A stretch of 18,104 bases of DNA from an uncultured Eubacteriales bacterium. Its GTDB lineage: Bacteria; Bacillota_A; Clostridia; Christensenellales; Aristaeellaceae. A program made the translations under genes and the position numbers. The DNA lies in the NCBI GenBank assembly GCA_902803675.1, contig CADCQZ010000295.1, forward strand, positions 1 to 18,104, read 5' to 3'. Below are positions 7,520-17,188 of the stretch, one piece after another. The number at the start of each line of letters is the position of its first letter. The stretch's first letter is position 1. The notes under the pieces were generated by a model. The model was given only the letters and a program-made list of their open reading frames with translations. It had not been told where the DNA came from and searched no databases.

Positions 7520-8965
7520 TCAGTAAGCCTTCGCGAAATACATGACCGTCTTGGCTTCCTTACCGCAGCAAACGCACTTTTTCCCTTCCATCGGGGGCTG
7601 GATAAAGGGCATGTTGCGGCTGGTGGCGCCGGTCTCTTCGCGGATGCGGTCCTCGCAGGCGCGGTCCATGCACCACATCGCCCGGGCATAGCCGCCGTTG
7701 ACCTGCTCCTTGAGCTCGTCCATGGTCTCCACGTCCCTGGTGTGTTCTTCGCGGAATTTCAGGGCCGTATCGTACATGTTCTTCTGGATCAGGTCCAGGG
7801 TGGCGCGGACGGCGTTCACGAAAGCATCGTCCAGGGTGATGACGCTCTTTTCGTAGGTGTCGCGGCGCACGGCGGTGACCACACCGTTCTCCAGGTCCCG
7901 CGGACCCACTTCCAGGCGCAGGGGCACGCCCTTGAGCTCCCACTCGTTGAATTTCCAGCCGGGGGATACGTTGTCCCGGTCGTCGAGCTTCACCCGGACG
8001 CCGGCTTTCCTGAGCGTATCGGCGATCTCGACGCACTTCTCGCTCACGCCGGGCTTGTGGGCGGCGATGGGAAGGATCACCACCTGGTAGGGGGCGATCA
8101 TGGGAGGCAGTTTCAGGCCGCGCTCGTCGCCGTGGGTCATGATGATGGCGCCGATCAGGCGGGTGGACACACCCCAGCTGGTCTCGTGGCAGTACTCCAG
8201 TTTACCGCTCTTGCCCAGGTACTGGATGTTGAAGGGAACGGAAAAGTTGGTGCCGAAATTGTGGGAAGTACCGGCCTGCAGAGCCTTGCCGTCCTGCATC
8301 ATGGCTTCCACGGAATAGGTGGCCCGGGCACCGGCGAATTTTTCCTTATCGGATTTACGCCCGGCGTAAACAGGCATGGCCAGGTTGTTCTCACAGAACT
8401 CCTGGTACACTTTCAGCATCAGCTGGGTCTCCTCCTCGCTCTCTTCGGCGGTGGCGTGGACGGTGTGGCCCTCCTGCCACCAGAACTCGGCGGTGCGCAG
8501 GAAGGGACGGGTGGTCTTTTCCCAGCGCATGACGGAGCACCACTGATTGAGCTTCATGGGCAGGTCACGCCAGGAATGGACCCATTTGGCGAACATGGTG
8601 CAGAAGATCGTCTCGCTGGTGGGTCTCACCGCCAGGCGTTCCTGCAGGGGCTCGACGCCGCCCTGGGTGACCCAGGCAACTTCGGGAGCGAAGCCTTCCA
8701 CGTGGTCGGCTTCCTTCAGCAGCAGGCTTTCCGGGATCAGCATGGGCATGGACACGTTCTCGTGACCGGTCTCCTTAAAGCGCAGGTCCAGCTGTTCGTG
8801 GATCAGTTCCCAGATCCGGTTGCCGTAGGGCTTCATGGCCATGCAGCCGCGCACGGGGGTATAGTCCATCAGATCCGCCTGGGTGACGACGTCCGTATAC
8901 CACTGGGAAAAGTCCACGTCCCTGGGCGTGATGTGCTGTACGAATTCCTGTTTGTTTTCCTTCAT
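7520..8965 (-). CDS. proS: Prolyl-tRNA synthetase, short archaeal/eukaryote-like type
   Basis: It charges tRNA-Pro with proline in the cytoplasm. The 481-aa length and the lack of the large bacterial editing insertion place it in the short archaeal/eukaryote-like class, common in clostridia. Class II synthetase motif 2 is seen as RWEKTTRPFLRTAEFWWQEG, and motif 3 as GVSTRLIGAIIMTHGDERGL. An anticodon-binding domain follows (about 285-390). The C-terminal domain carries a KCVCCGKEA cysteine cluster, probably a zinc site, and ends in YFAKAY, typical of this class. The ATG at 8965 has GGAGG 8 bases upstream. It starts 3 bases after the stop of the secreted Cys/His protein and is the last gene of that operon. 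No T-box leader can be seen, since the gene has no leader of its own. Confidence 0.97.
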   Translation of the reverse strand: MKENKQEFVQHITPRDVDFSQWYTDVVTQADLMDYTPVRGCMAMKPYGNRIWELIHEQLDLRFKETGHENVSMPMLIPESLLLKEADHVEGFAPEVAWVTQGGVEPLQERLAVRPTSETIFCTMFAKWVHSWRDLPMKLNQWCSVMRWEKTTRPFLRTAEFWWQEGHTVHATAEESEEETQLMLKVYQEFCENNLAMPVYAGRKSDKEKFAGARATYSVEAMMQDGKALQAGTSHNFGTNFSVPFNIQYLGKSGKLEYCHETSWGVSTRLIGAIIMTHGDERGLKLPPMIAPYQVVILPIAAHKPGVSEKCVEIADTLRKAGVRVKLDDRDNVSPGWKFNEWELKGVPLRLEVGPRDLENGVVTAVRRDTYEKSVITLDDAFVNAVRATLDLIQKNMYDTALKFREEHTRDVETMDELKEQVNGGYARAMWCMDRACEDRIREETGATSRNMPFIQPPMEGKKCVCCGKEAKTVMYFAKAY

Positions 8966-8968
8966 GGA

Positions 8969-9712
8969 TCAGTCCTCCCGAAAAATGATATCGTCTCTTA
9001 AACGGTAGATGGAAGCGCCCTGCTGCTTCCGGCAGAACGCGTCCACGAACCAGTCGATCTCCTTCACCGCGTCATACTGCACGTATCCGTACCGGATGCC
9101 GCCGTCCCGGCGGACTCCCTTCATATTGGAATCCGTCCAGTGCACGCTGTCCGTATCCGGATCGTAGTCGGCGATGAACACCAGGCTGTGGGGACCCACG
9201 CCGTAGTAATAATTCGCGGCCATCTGGAAGTAATCGCCCCTCTGGACCTGGCGCATGAATTCCCGCGCCAGCTGCCTGTTCTCTTCCTTGGACAGGTTCG
9301 TGTCATACCGGAAAGACGCGGCCTCATAGAAGGGATTGCCGTCGGACGCGGGGATATCCTTCCATGCCACGCCGTTGGCGTAGGGTTTGCATTCCTCACG
9401 GGTCTTGTTGTCGGGGATGATGAGGCCTATGGAAGGATATTCGGCGATGGCGTACTTGCCGCAGGCTTCGCGGAACAGGTATACGGTAAAATTCTTGCAC
9501 ACGTAGCGGTCACCGGCGTAATGGGCTCGTCTGGCTTTCCCGTTCAGCTCGTCGTATTCGTGCTTGGCGACCGATATGATATCGTTGATGAAGCTCTCCC
9601 GGGGCGTGAGTTCCTCCGCCCAAGCGTGAGAGAAGCCGGCGGCCGAAAGGAGGCATATCAGGATCAGGCACAGGCCTGTGAGGCGCCGAAAAGCGATCTT
9701 AGTGGATGCCAT
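8969..9712 (-). CDS. Secreted protein with putative NlpC/P60- or CHAP-like Cys/His active site
   Basis: The function is not firmly recognised. Residues 1-32 form a signal peptide (cleavage expected after SHAWA, no lipobox), so the 247-aa product is exported. Two blocks look like a papain-fold amidase or peptidase active site: C72 in DRYVCKNFTVYLF, at the start of a helix, and H175 in GVGPHSLVFIADYD, at the start of a strand, with a preceding GDYFQM. This order and setting resemble NlpC/P60 and CHAP cell-wall hydrolases, but the proof would be a profile or structure match. The ATG directly follows the glpK stop (TAAATG), with AGGAGG five bases before it, and proS begins 3 bases after its end. 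The setting suggests a housekeeping or wall-related role. Confidence 0.75.
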   Translation of the reverse strand: MASTKIAFRRLTGLCLILICLLSAAGFSHAWAEELTPRESFINDIISVAKHEYDELNGKARRAHYAGDRYVCKNFTVYLFREACGKYAIAEYPSIGLIIPDNKTREECKPYANGVAWKDIPASDGNPFYEAASFRYDTNLSKEENRQLAREFMRQVQRGDYFQMAANYYYGVGPHSLVFIADYDPDTDSVHWTDSNMKGVRRDGGIRYGYVQYDAVKEIDWFVDAFCRKQQGASIYRLRDDIIFRED

Positions 9713-11221
9713 TTACGCCTCCTGGAGCTCCGACCAGTACCGGGCGGCTTTCATGGCTTTCCGCCAGCGGTTCAAATGGGCCTGACGCTCTGTTTCGTCC
9801 ATGCTCGGGGTGAACACCCGGCTTTCGGTCTGCTTGAACACGGTCTCTTCGGGCGTGGAATACACGCCGATGCCCAGGCCGGCAAGCTTGGCCACGCCCA
9901 GGGCAGTGATCTCAAGGGTCTTGGGCACCATCATGGGCACGCCCAGGATATCGCACTGGAACTGCATCAGGAACTTGTTGGCGCAGGCGCCGCCATCGGC
10001 GAGGAGCCTGTTGCCCTCGCTCAGTTTCACATGGGCGCACATGGCCTGATAGAGATCATAGCTCTGGAAAGCGATGGATTCCAGGGCCGCGCGCACGATG
10101 TGCGCTCTCCCGGTGCCGCGGGTGATGCCGGTGAGGGTGCCCCTGGCTTCCATATCCCAGTAAGGCGCGCCAAGGCCGTTGAACGCCGGGATCAGGGTGA
10201 CACCGCCCGTGTCCTTCACGGACAGGGCCAGCTCTTCCGACGCGGCGGCGGTATCGATGAAATGCATCTCGTCCCTGAGCCACTGCACCACGGCACCGCC
10301 GATGAATACGCTGCCCTCCAGGGCATAGGTCGGTCTGCCGCCCAAACGCCAGGCCAGGGTGGTCAAAAGTTTTTCGCTGGGCTGGTCGAATGTCTCGCCG
10401 GCGTTCATCAGCATGAAGCAGCCTGTCCCGTAGGTGTTTTTGACCAGGCCCTTTTCAAGGCAGCCCTGGCCGAAAAGAGCGGCGTGCTGGTCGCCCGCCA
10501 TGGCACATACCGGTACGGGCACACCGAGGATATCGTCCTTCAGATGCCCGATCATGGCGGCGTTGTCGATCACCGCGGGCAGGGAGCATCTGGGGATGTT
10601 GAAGAGCCTGAGGAGATCCTCGTCCCAGTCCTGCTTTTCGATGTTGAAGAGCATGGTGCGGCCGGCGTTCGTGGCGTCGGTGACATGGGGCTCTTCCTTG
10701 AGCAGCTGGCGGCACAGGAAGGAGTCGATGGTCCCGAAACAGATCTCCCCGTTGTTCACTCTCTGCTGGATGTCCAGCTTGTCGATGAGCCAGCGGATCT
10801 TGGTAGCGGAGAAGTAGGCGTCGGGGATCAGGCCGGTCTTGGCCCTGATGGCCCGGACCACACCGATGTCCCGGCAGAGCTTCCTCACGGCTTCCGCCGT
10901 GCGGCGGCACTGCCACACGATGGCGTTGTAAAGGCACCTGCCGGTAGCTCTTTCCCATACCAGGGTGGTCTCACGCTGGTTGGTGATGCCGATGGCGGCG
11001 ATCTCCTTCGGGTCGATGCCGGCTTTCTTCACCACGGCGCGGATCGCGTCGGTCTGGGTCCTGAGGATATCTTCGGGATCATGCTCCACCCAGCCCGGCT
11101 GGGGATAGATCTGCGGGAACTCGTATCCCGCGGATGCGATAAAGCCGCCGGTAAGATCGAACAACACCGCGCGGGAACTGGTCGTTCCCTGATCGAGAGC
11201 CATCAGATACTTCGCTGTCAT
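9713..11221 (-). CDS. glpK: Glycerol kinase
   Basis: It makes sn-glycerol 3-phosphate from glycerol and ATP, feeding lipid synthesis or glycolysis. The 502-aa FGGY-family kinase begins with the phosphate-binding block ALDQGTTSSRAVLFD. It has GITNQRETTLVWER in the first domain, and NTYGTGCFMLMNAG and GLGAPYWDMEARGTLTGITR in the second. The ATG at 11221 is chosen because TAGGAGGT lies 6 bases upstream and the protein then starts as in homologues (MTAKYLMALDQG). In many Bacillota a His in a YHFYG-like block is phosphorylated by the PTS protein HPr. Here the aligned stretch reads KDDILG, so that control seems absent (alignment by eye). No glpF or glpD is nearby. The gene follows the propeller gene by 17 bases and abuts the next gene. 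Confidence 0.97.
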   Translation of the reverse strand: MTAKYLMALDQGTTSSRAVLFDLTGGFIASAGYEFPQIYPQPGWVEHDPEDILRTQTDAIRAVVKKAGIDPKEIAAIGITNQRETTLVWERATGRCLYNAIVWQCRRTAEAVRKLCRDIGVVRAIRAKTGLIPDAYFSATKIRWLIDKLDIQQRVNNGEICFGTIDSFLCRQLLKEEPHVTDATNAGRTMLFNIEKQDWDEDLLRLFNIPRCSLPAVIDNAAMIGHLKDDILGVPVPVCAMAGDQHAALFGQGCLEKGLVKNTYGTGCFMLMNAGETFDQPSEKLLTTLAWRLGGRPTYALEGSVFIGGAVVQWLRDEMHFIDTAAASEELALSVKDTGGVTLIPAFNGLGAPYWDMEARGTLTGITRGTGRAHIVRAALESIAFQSYDLYQAMCAHVKLSEGNRLLADGGACANKFLMQFQCDILGVPMMVPKTLEITALGVAKLAGLGIGVYSTPEETVFKQTESRVFTPSMDETERQAHLNRWRKAMKAARYWSELQEA

Positions 11222-11238
11222 GGTGCTACCTCCTAAGC

Positions 11239-13737
11239 TCATTTGATCTCAAAACAATACATTTTAGGCTCCCTGCTGCACGTACCGATGACCAGCAGGT
11301 CCTTGTATACCGCGGGAGACGCCTCGAATTTCCCTTCCACGTTGAAGGTGCTGTTCAGGTAGCCGGTGAGGCCGTCGAGCACATAGATGGCACCTTTGGA
11401 ATCCGCCTGGATGATCCATCCGTTGCCTGCCTGGTTATAGACGGCCACGGGGGAGGATACGCTCTCGGCCATGGAGTGTTCCCAGGCGACGGATCCGTCG
11501 GCCTTGTTCAGGGCGATCAGTCTGGCTCCGCCTCCGCTGACACGGTTGACGGTGAAGAAGACCAGGCCGTCCAATCCGTTCTGGCCCACCACGGGGCTGG
11601 CTTTGCAGCCGGAATACTCGTCGTTGTTCTTTTCACACTGGATCTCGTAGGTCCAGATCACCCTGCCGGTCAGGGCGTCCATCCGGCGGATGCTCACGGG
11701 CTCGTTCTTTTTCAGCCTCAGGCAGGCGGTGTTGCCGGTGTAGAGGCTCAGCTCGCTGCCGTTAAGATCCAGCGCCAGGGCCGCGTCCGTATTGTCGCCG
11801 GCGTCATAAGCCCAGACAGACTTCATGGTGTTCACGTCCACGCACCTGATGATGCCGTAGCCGTCGGCGGTATAGACGTAATTGGCGTACATGGCGATGG
11901 CGCTCTCGATGCTCGTGCGGGCATCCTTCTCGCCCGAAGCGATGCTGCGGTTGTAGATCACACTGGGAGTGACCGTCAGGGTGACCTTCGCGTTGGGGTT
12001 CTCTTTCTTCGGATAGGTGAATTCGCCCTTGAGGTCCACGGTGTAGAGCAGGCCGTTCTCGCCGGCCACGATCATCTGGTCCCTTCCGCCCTCATAGGTG
12101 ATCAGGCTGCTCCCGTCGAAGGCGCCGTTGTTGCTGTACTGCTTCTGATTGTCGTTGCTGCGGCCGTTGAGGAAATAAAGCCTGCTCTGATCCAGAAGAT
12201 TGTAGATATAATAGCCGATGGCGCCCGTCTTGTCAGGCAGCTTGGAGATGGCCTGGCCGAAAGTGATCAGGGGCCTGTGGCGGGGATCGACAGATACGCT
12301 GCCGCGCATGGGGAAGCCGATGTTGATCAGATCCCGGGACGCTTCACCGGTCTCGAGGTTGACGAAATATACCTTGCCGTCCTGGCCGCTGAAGATGACC
12401 TCACGCATGGCGCTCTCGTTTTTGCTGCTGTCCTTGAGGTTCATCCAGCTGCGGGTCTCCTGGGGCCATTTCACGATGGCCGGCTGGTTGTTCCAGCCCA
12501 CGCCCCACAGCGTTCCGGAATCGGCGGTCCTCAGGCCTGCCAGGGGGAACTCCCAGCGGAGCTTCAGGGCGCCTTCGGTGACTTCGACAGTCCCGGAGGA
12601 GGCGTTGCGGCGGAAATTGTCGCCGCGGAAAGTCAGCACGCCGGTGTTCTCGTAAAAATCATACCGGTCCGCGTCCTGGATGTACAGGGGCGGATCACGG
12701 CGGTAATCATCCTGGGCCCTGGCGCCGGAGAACACGTTCTCGCTCAGGCCGATGGCGTCGGGCCGGGCCGCGGCCTCGCCGGCGGTCAGGGGCGTGGCGG
12801 TGGGAACGGGCGTGGGGATGTCCGTAGGCTCGGGCGTGGGCTCTTCCGTGGGTTCCGCGGGCTCCTGGGTCTCCTCCGGAGTGGGGGTGGGCAGGGTGTT
12901 GTTGATGATGGCGTCCGCGGGCACCTGCGTGACGATCGTCTCCGTCGGTTCCTCAGCGGCGGGAGTGGGGGTCATGACAGGGTCGGTGGGCGAGGGCGTT
13001 TCGGTGGCGCTGACGACCACCGCCGGGATGGTCTCCGGCGGCATGCGGGGAGGTTCGGTGGGGACGGGCACATCGGTGGGGGCGGTCGTCGGCGCGACCA
13101 CGATCAGGCGTACGCCCGTCTCGGATTCCACCCAGTCCTTCTGATTGACGAACATGACCGGGTAGATCATCCCGGCGTATTCCTGCTCGAAGACCGCCGT
13201 CAGCTCCCAGATGGCCCTCTCGCTGTCACTGGAGATCTTCTGGGATGTGGCGGTGATCTCCTGATGGGCCTCGTCGATCAGGCGGACGTTGTCCACGTTG
13301 GTGGTGGTAGTCAGGTTGAAAAGGATCTTCGTCCCCGTCAGATGCATCTCGGACGTGGTCTTGAACTCGGTCACCTGCGCGGCGGGCCGGGCGGGGCCGG
13401 GATTGAAGATGCTGCGGACGCGTGTTTTGACAGCGTTGTCCGCGGGCAGGAGCACCCACACGGCAGCGATCAAAAGGATCACGGCCGCGGCGATCATCAG
13501 GATCGGGAGGAACTGTTTTCCCTTGGCGCTTTTCTCGGAACGTTCGGGTTCGTCGTTCATCCCGGGCTGGGTGTACCTGCCGGAGGTGTTGGAGTATTTG
13601 GTGCTCCTGCGGTGACGGTCGCCGCCGGACGCGCCGGGCACCACTTCGGTAGCTCTTCTGTATCGGTCGGGATCATAGGTCCCCTTGATCTGCTGATTGT
13701 ATATCCTCTCGTTTTGATTTTCACGGATCTCGCTCAA
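11239..13737 (-). CDS. Membrane-anchored protein with Pro/Thr-rich stalk and PQQ-like beta-propeller
   Basis: An 832-aa protein of unknown function. Residues 1-74 are hydrophilic and Arg-rich and should be cytoplasmic. A single membrane helix spans about 75-97, and an Ig-like beta domain may cover about 120-212. A Pro/Thr/Glu-rich stalk (about 215-317, with PTPTPEETQEPAEPTEEPTP) follows. The rest (about 370-832) has repeated blades such as SGQDGKVYFVNLETGE, AGENGLLYTVDLKGE and ADSKGAIYVLDGLTGY, the pattern of PQQ-like or BamB-type propellers. It would be displayed outside the membrane, perhaps to bind wall or polymer. The start is a TTG with AGGAGG 8 bases upstream; the next Met is residue 60, so the TTG is well supported. 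It is first in the operon with glpK, the secreted protein and proS, behind an extended -10 promoter. Confidence 0.85.
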   Translation of the reverse strand: MSEIRENQNERIYNQQIKGTYDPDRYRRATEVVPGASGGDRHRRSTKYSNTSGRYTQPGMNDEPERSEKSAKGKQFLPILMIAAAVILLIAAVWVLLPADNAVKTRVRSIFNPGPARPAAQVTEFKTTSEMHLTGTKILFNLTTTTNVDNVRLIDEAHQEITATSQKISSDSERAIWELTAVFEQEYAGMIYPVMFVNQKDWVESETGVRLIVVAPTTAPTDVPVPTEPPRMPPETIPAVVVSATETPSPTDPVMTPTPAAEEPTETIVTQVPADAIINNTLPTPTPEETQEPAEPTEEPTPEPTDIPTPVPTATPLTAGEAAARPDAIGLSENVFSGARAQDDYRRDPPLYIQDADRYDFYENTGVLTFRGDNFRRNASSGTVEVTEGALKLRWEFPLAGLRTADSGTLWGVGWNNQPAIVKWPQETRSWMNLKDSSKNESAMREVIFSGQDGKVYFVNLETGEASRDLINIGFPMRGSVSVDPRHRPLITFGQAISKLPDKTGAIGYYIYNLLDQSRLYFLNGRSNDNQKQYSNNGAFDGSSLITYEGGRDQMIVAGENGLLYTVDLKGEFTYPKKENPNAKVTLTVTPSVIYNRSIASGEKDARTSIESAIAMYANYVYTADGYGIIRCVDVNTMKSVWAYDAGDNTDAALALDLNGSELSLYTGNTACLRLKKNEPVSIRRMDALTGRVIWTYEIQCEKNNDEYSGCKASPVVGQNGLDGLVFFTVNRVSGGGARLIALNKADGSVAWEHSMAESVSSPVAVYNQAGNGWIIQADSKGAIYVLDGLTGYLNSTFNVEGKFEASPAVYKDLLVIGTCSREPKMYCFEIK

Positions 13738-13770
13738 ATGGACGGCCTCCTCTCAGTACATACTGCGTTT

Positions 13771-13799
13771 AGTATACCAAAATAACGCGGTGACCACAA
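13771..13799 (-). promoter_or_regulatory. Extended -10 promoter of the propeller-glpK-proS operon
   Basis: The -10 box TATACT (13776-13771) is preceded by TGG, making an extended -10 (TGGTATACT). At 17 bases stands a weak -35 box, TTGTGG. Transcription should begin near 13764, about 27 bases before the TTG start. Confidence 0.65.
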
Positions 13800-13872
13800 G
13801 CACGGCAGGCTGTATTTTACACTTTTGTATCAAATTTGTTTGTCCCTGAAGCGGTCCGGGGCTCCTCGGCGC

Positions 13873-13902
13873 TTGACCGTGGGGCATCGATTCAACTATA
13901 AT
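13873..13902 (+). promoter_or_regulatory. Sigma-70-type promoter of the methyltransferase-rluA-tgt operon
   Basis: TTGACC (13873-13878) and a perfect TATAAT (13897-13902) are 18 bases apart. Transcription should begin near 13909. The in-frame ATG at 13901 lies inside the -10 box and therefore cannot be the start of the methyltransferase made from this promoter. It is divergent from the propeller promoter about 100 bases away. Confidence 0.75.
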
Positions 13903-13954
13903 GAGGTTTGGGACAGGTATGTCCTTAGAATGCGGTTCGGGGGTTTGGCGGGCC

Positions 13955-14815
13955 ATGTTTTTAGCCGACGGATGGAAGGATTTCAGCGTCCTGGACACGG
14001 GGGACGGGCTCAAGCTCGAGAAGTGGGCCGATGTGATCCTCTCCAGGCCCGATCCCCAGGTCATCTGGCCGGTGATCGACCGGAGCGCCTGGGAAAAGGC
14101 TGACGCCGTATACCATCGATCGGCCTCCGGCGGGGGCGAATGGGAGTTCCGCAGAAAGCTGCCGGAGCGATGGGTGATCGCCTACGGGCGGCTCAGGTTC
14201 TTCGTGCATCCCACAGGGTTCAAGCACACGGGGCTTTTCCCCGAGCAGGCCGCCAACTGGGACGAGATGTCCCGGATCATTCGTTCCTCCGAGGGACCCA
14301 GGAAGGTGCTGAATCTGTTCGGGTATACCGGCGGCGCGACCATCGCCTGCGCCGCGGCCGGCGCTCACGTGACCCATGTGGACGCGTCCAAAGGCATGAT
14401 CCAGTGGGCGAAGGAGAACCGTGATCTCAACGGTATCCCCGCGGAGAAGACCCGTTTCATCCAGGAGGACGCGTCCTCGTTCGTCAAGCGCGAGATCCGG
14501 CGGGGGAGCCGCTATGACGCGGTGATCCTGGATCCGCCGAGCTACGGACGGGGTCCGAACGGTGAAAAATGGAAGCTGGAGGATGAGCTCTTCGGCCTGA
14601 TGGAACTGTGTTCGCAGGTACTGAGCGATCATCCGGCCTTCGTGTTCCTCAACAGCTACACCACCGGCCTTCAGCCCACGGTGCTCCGGAATGTGATGAT
14701 GAGGACCGTCGGGCGTCTGCACGGCGGGGATGTGGACGCTCAGGAACTGTGCCTGCCTGTGGAAGCCGGCGGGTTTTTGCCCTGCGGCGCCACCGGCCGA
14801 TGGCAGCCACTCTGA
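13955..14815 (+). CDS. Class I SAM-dependent methyltransferase (RlmI/RlmK-like)
   Basis: It probably methylates RNA, by analogy with the RlmI/RlmK group; the exact target is not shown by the sequence. The 286-aa product has an N-terminal part (about 1-110, with RPDPQVIW) and then the Rossmann domain. Motif I is NLFGYTGGAT (120-129), the acidic ribose-binding residue lies in VDASKG (142-147), and the catalytic-type motif is LDPPSYGRG (192-200). The start is judged to be the ATG at 13955, because the protein then begins MFLADGWKDFSVLDTGDG, which looks like the conserved start of this family. The Shine-Dalgarno there is weak (only GGGGG). The ATG at 13919 is a possible alternative and would add 12 residues. 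It leads an operon with two tRNA/rRNA-modifying enzymes. Confidence 0.88.
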   Translation: MFLADGWKDFSVLDTGDGLKLEKWADVILSRPDPQVIWPVIDRSAWEKADAVYHRSASGGGEWEFRRKLPERWVIAYGRLRFFVHPTGFKHTGLFPEQAANWDEMSRIIRSSEGPRKVLNLFGYTGGATIACAAAGAHVTHVDASKGMIQWAKENRDLNGIPAEKTRFIQEDASSFVKREIRRGSRYDAVILDPPSYGRGPNGEKWKLEDELFGLMELCSQVLSDHPAFVFLNSYTTGLQPTVLRNVMMRTVGRLHGGDVDAQELCLPVEAGGFLPCGATGRWQPL

Positions 14816-14836
14816 CAACGAAAGGAAATACGCGCT

Positions 14837-16676
<1,840 letters not shown>

Positions 16677-16708
16677 TCGGGGCCCAAAAACAGAACAGCA
16701 GCCAACGA

Positions 16709-16737
16709 AAAACGGAAGCCTGAAAAGCTTCCGTTTT
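16709..16737. terminator. Bidirectional terminator shared by tgt (+) and rnpB (-)
   Basis: AAAACGGAAGC (16709-16719) pairs perfectly with GCTTCCGTTTT (16727-16737) around a 7-base loop. On the + strand it ends with TTTTCATT after tgt; on the minus strand it ends with TTTTTCGTT a few bases past the rnpB 3' end. One hairpin therefore stops the two converging transcripts. Confidence 0.88.
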
Positions 16738-16740
16738 CAT

Positions 16741-17077
16741 TGCGGTGAAGCGCAGCCTGTAAGCCGAGTTCTGTTGAAAATGACCATCTATCTGCGCGCA
16801 AAGTCACCAGTGCGCTTTAGCGATGCTGGGAAGCAGAGCGGGCAGCCCTGTGCGCTTCCTGGATCTTGCACCGGATGGGGTTTACAGGACGGCAAAGTCG
16901 CCATGCCGCCAGTGCGCTCTTACCGCACTTTTCCACCCTTACCGCTCGCGCGGCGGTATATTTCTGTTGCACTTGCCTTGGAGTCGCCTCCACCAGCCGT
17001 TAACTGGCATCCTGCCCTGTGGTGCTCGGACTTTCCTCATGCCTATGGCACGCGGTCATTCAACTGCCTTCACCGCC
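16741..17077 (-). ncRNA. rnpB: RNase P RNA (type A)
   Basis: This is the catalytic RNA that trims the 5' leader of pre-tRNAs. On the minus strand the hallmark blocks appear in order: GAGGAAAGTCCGAGCACC near the 5' end, GGTAAGGGTGGAAAAGTGCG with GTAAGAGCGCAC in the middle, and ACAGAACTCGGCTTACAGG near the 3' end. Helix P1 closes the molecule: GCGGTGAAG at the 5' end (17076-17068) pairs with CTTCACCGC at the 3' end (16750-16742). Length is about 337 nt. The 5' end is set from the promoter spacing and P1, the 3' end from P1 and the terminator; each may be off by a few bases. The layout fits type A, not the Bacillus type B. Confidence 0.95.
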
Positions 17078-17082
17078 CGATC

Positions 17083-17111
17083 ATTTTAACGGAACCGGTA
17101 AACAAAGTCAA
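17083..17111 (-). promoter_or_regulatory. Promoter of rnpB
   Basis: TTGACT (17111-17106) and TAAAAT (17088-17083) each match five of six consensus bases with an ideal 17-base spacer. The predicted start, 6-7 bases downstream near 17077, coincides with the first base pair of helix P1. Confidence 0.85.
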
Positions 17112-17143
17112 TGCCCCCGGGAAGATCTTCGGCCGAAAAGCGA

Positions 17144-17174
17144 TAAAAAAACGGCCCTCAAAATGAAGGCCGTT
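17144..17174 (-). terminator. Intrinsic terminator after the PRTase-like gene
   Basis: On the minus strand AACGGCC (17174-17168) pairs with GGCCGTT (17156-17150), followed by an unbroken run of seven T. It lies about 15 bases past the stop codon and about 33 bases before the rnpB -35 box, so it insulates rnpB. Confidence 0.88.
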
Positions 17175-17188
17175 GAGATCCTGTCCGG

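Noticed and set aside
12787..13095. Repetitive-looking DNA with many CCCAC/GTGGG motifs, considered as a tandem repeat or CRISPR-like array
   Set aside because: It encodes the Pro/Thr-rich stalk of the propeller protein; there are no constant-length repeats or spacers.
9140..13785. Two long + strand frames (698 and 769 codons) opposite glpK and the propeller gene
   Set aside because: The real genes have ribosome sites, promoters and family motifs; the antisense translations are Gly/Val/His-rich with no motifs.
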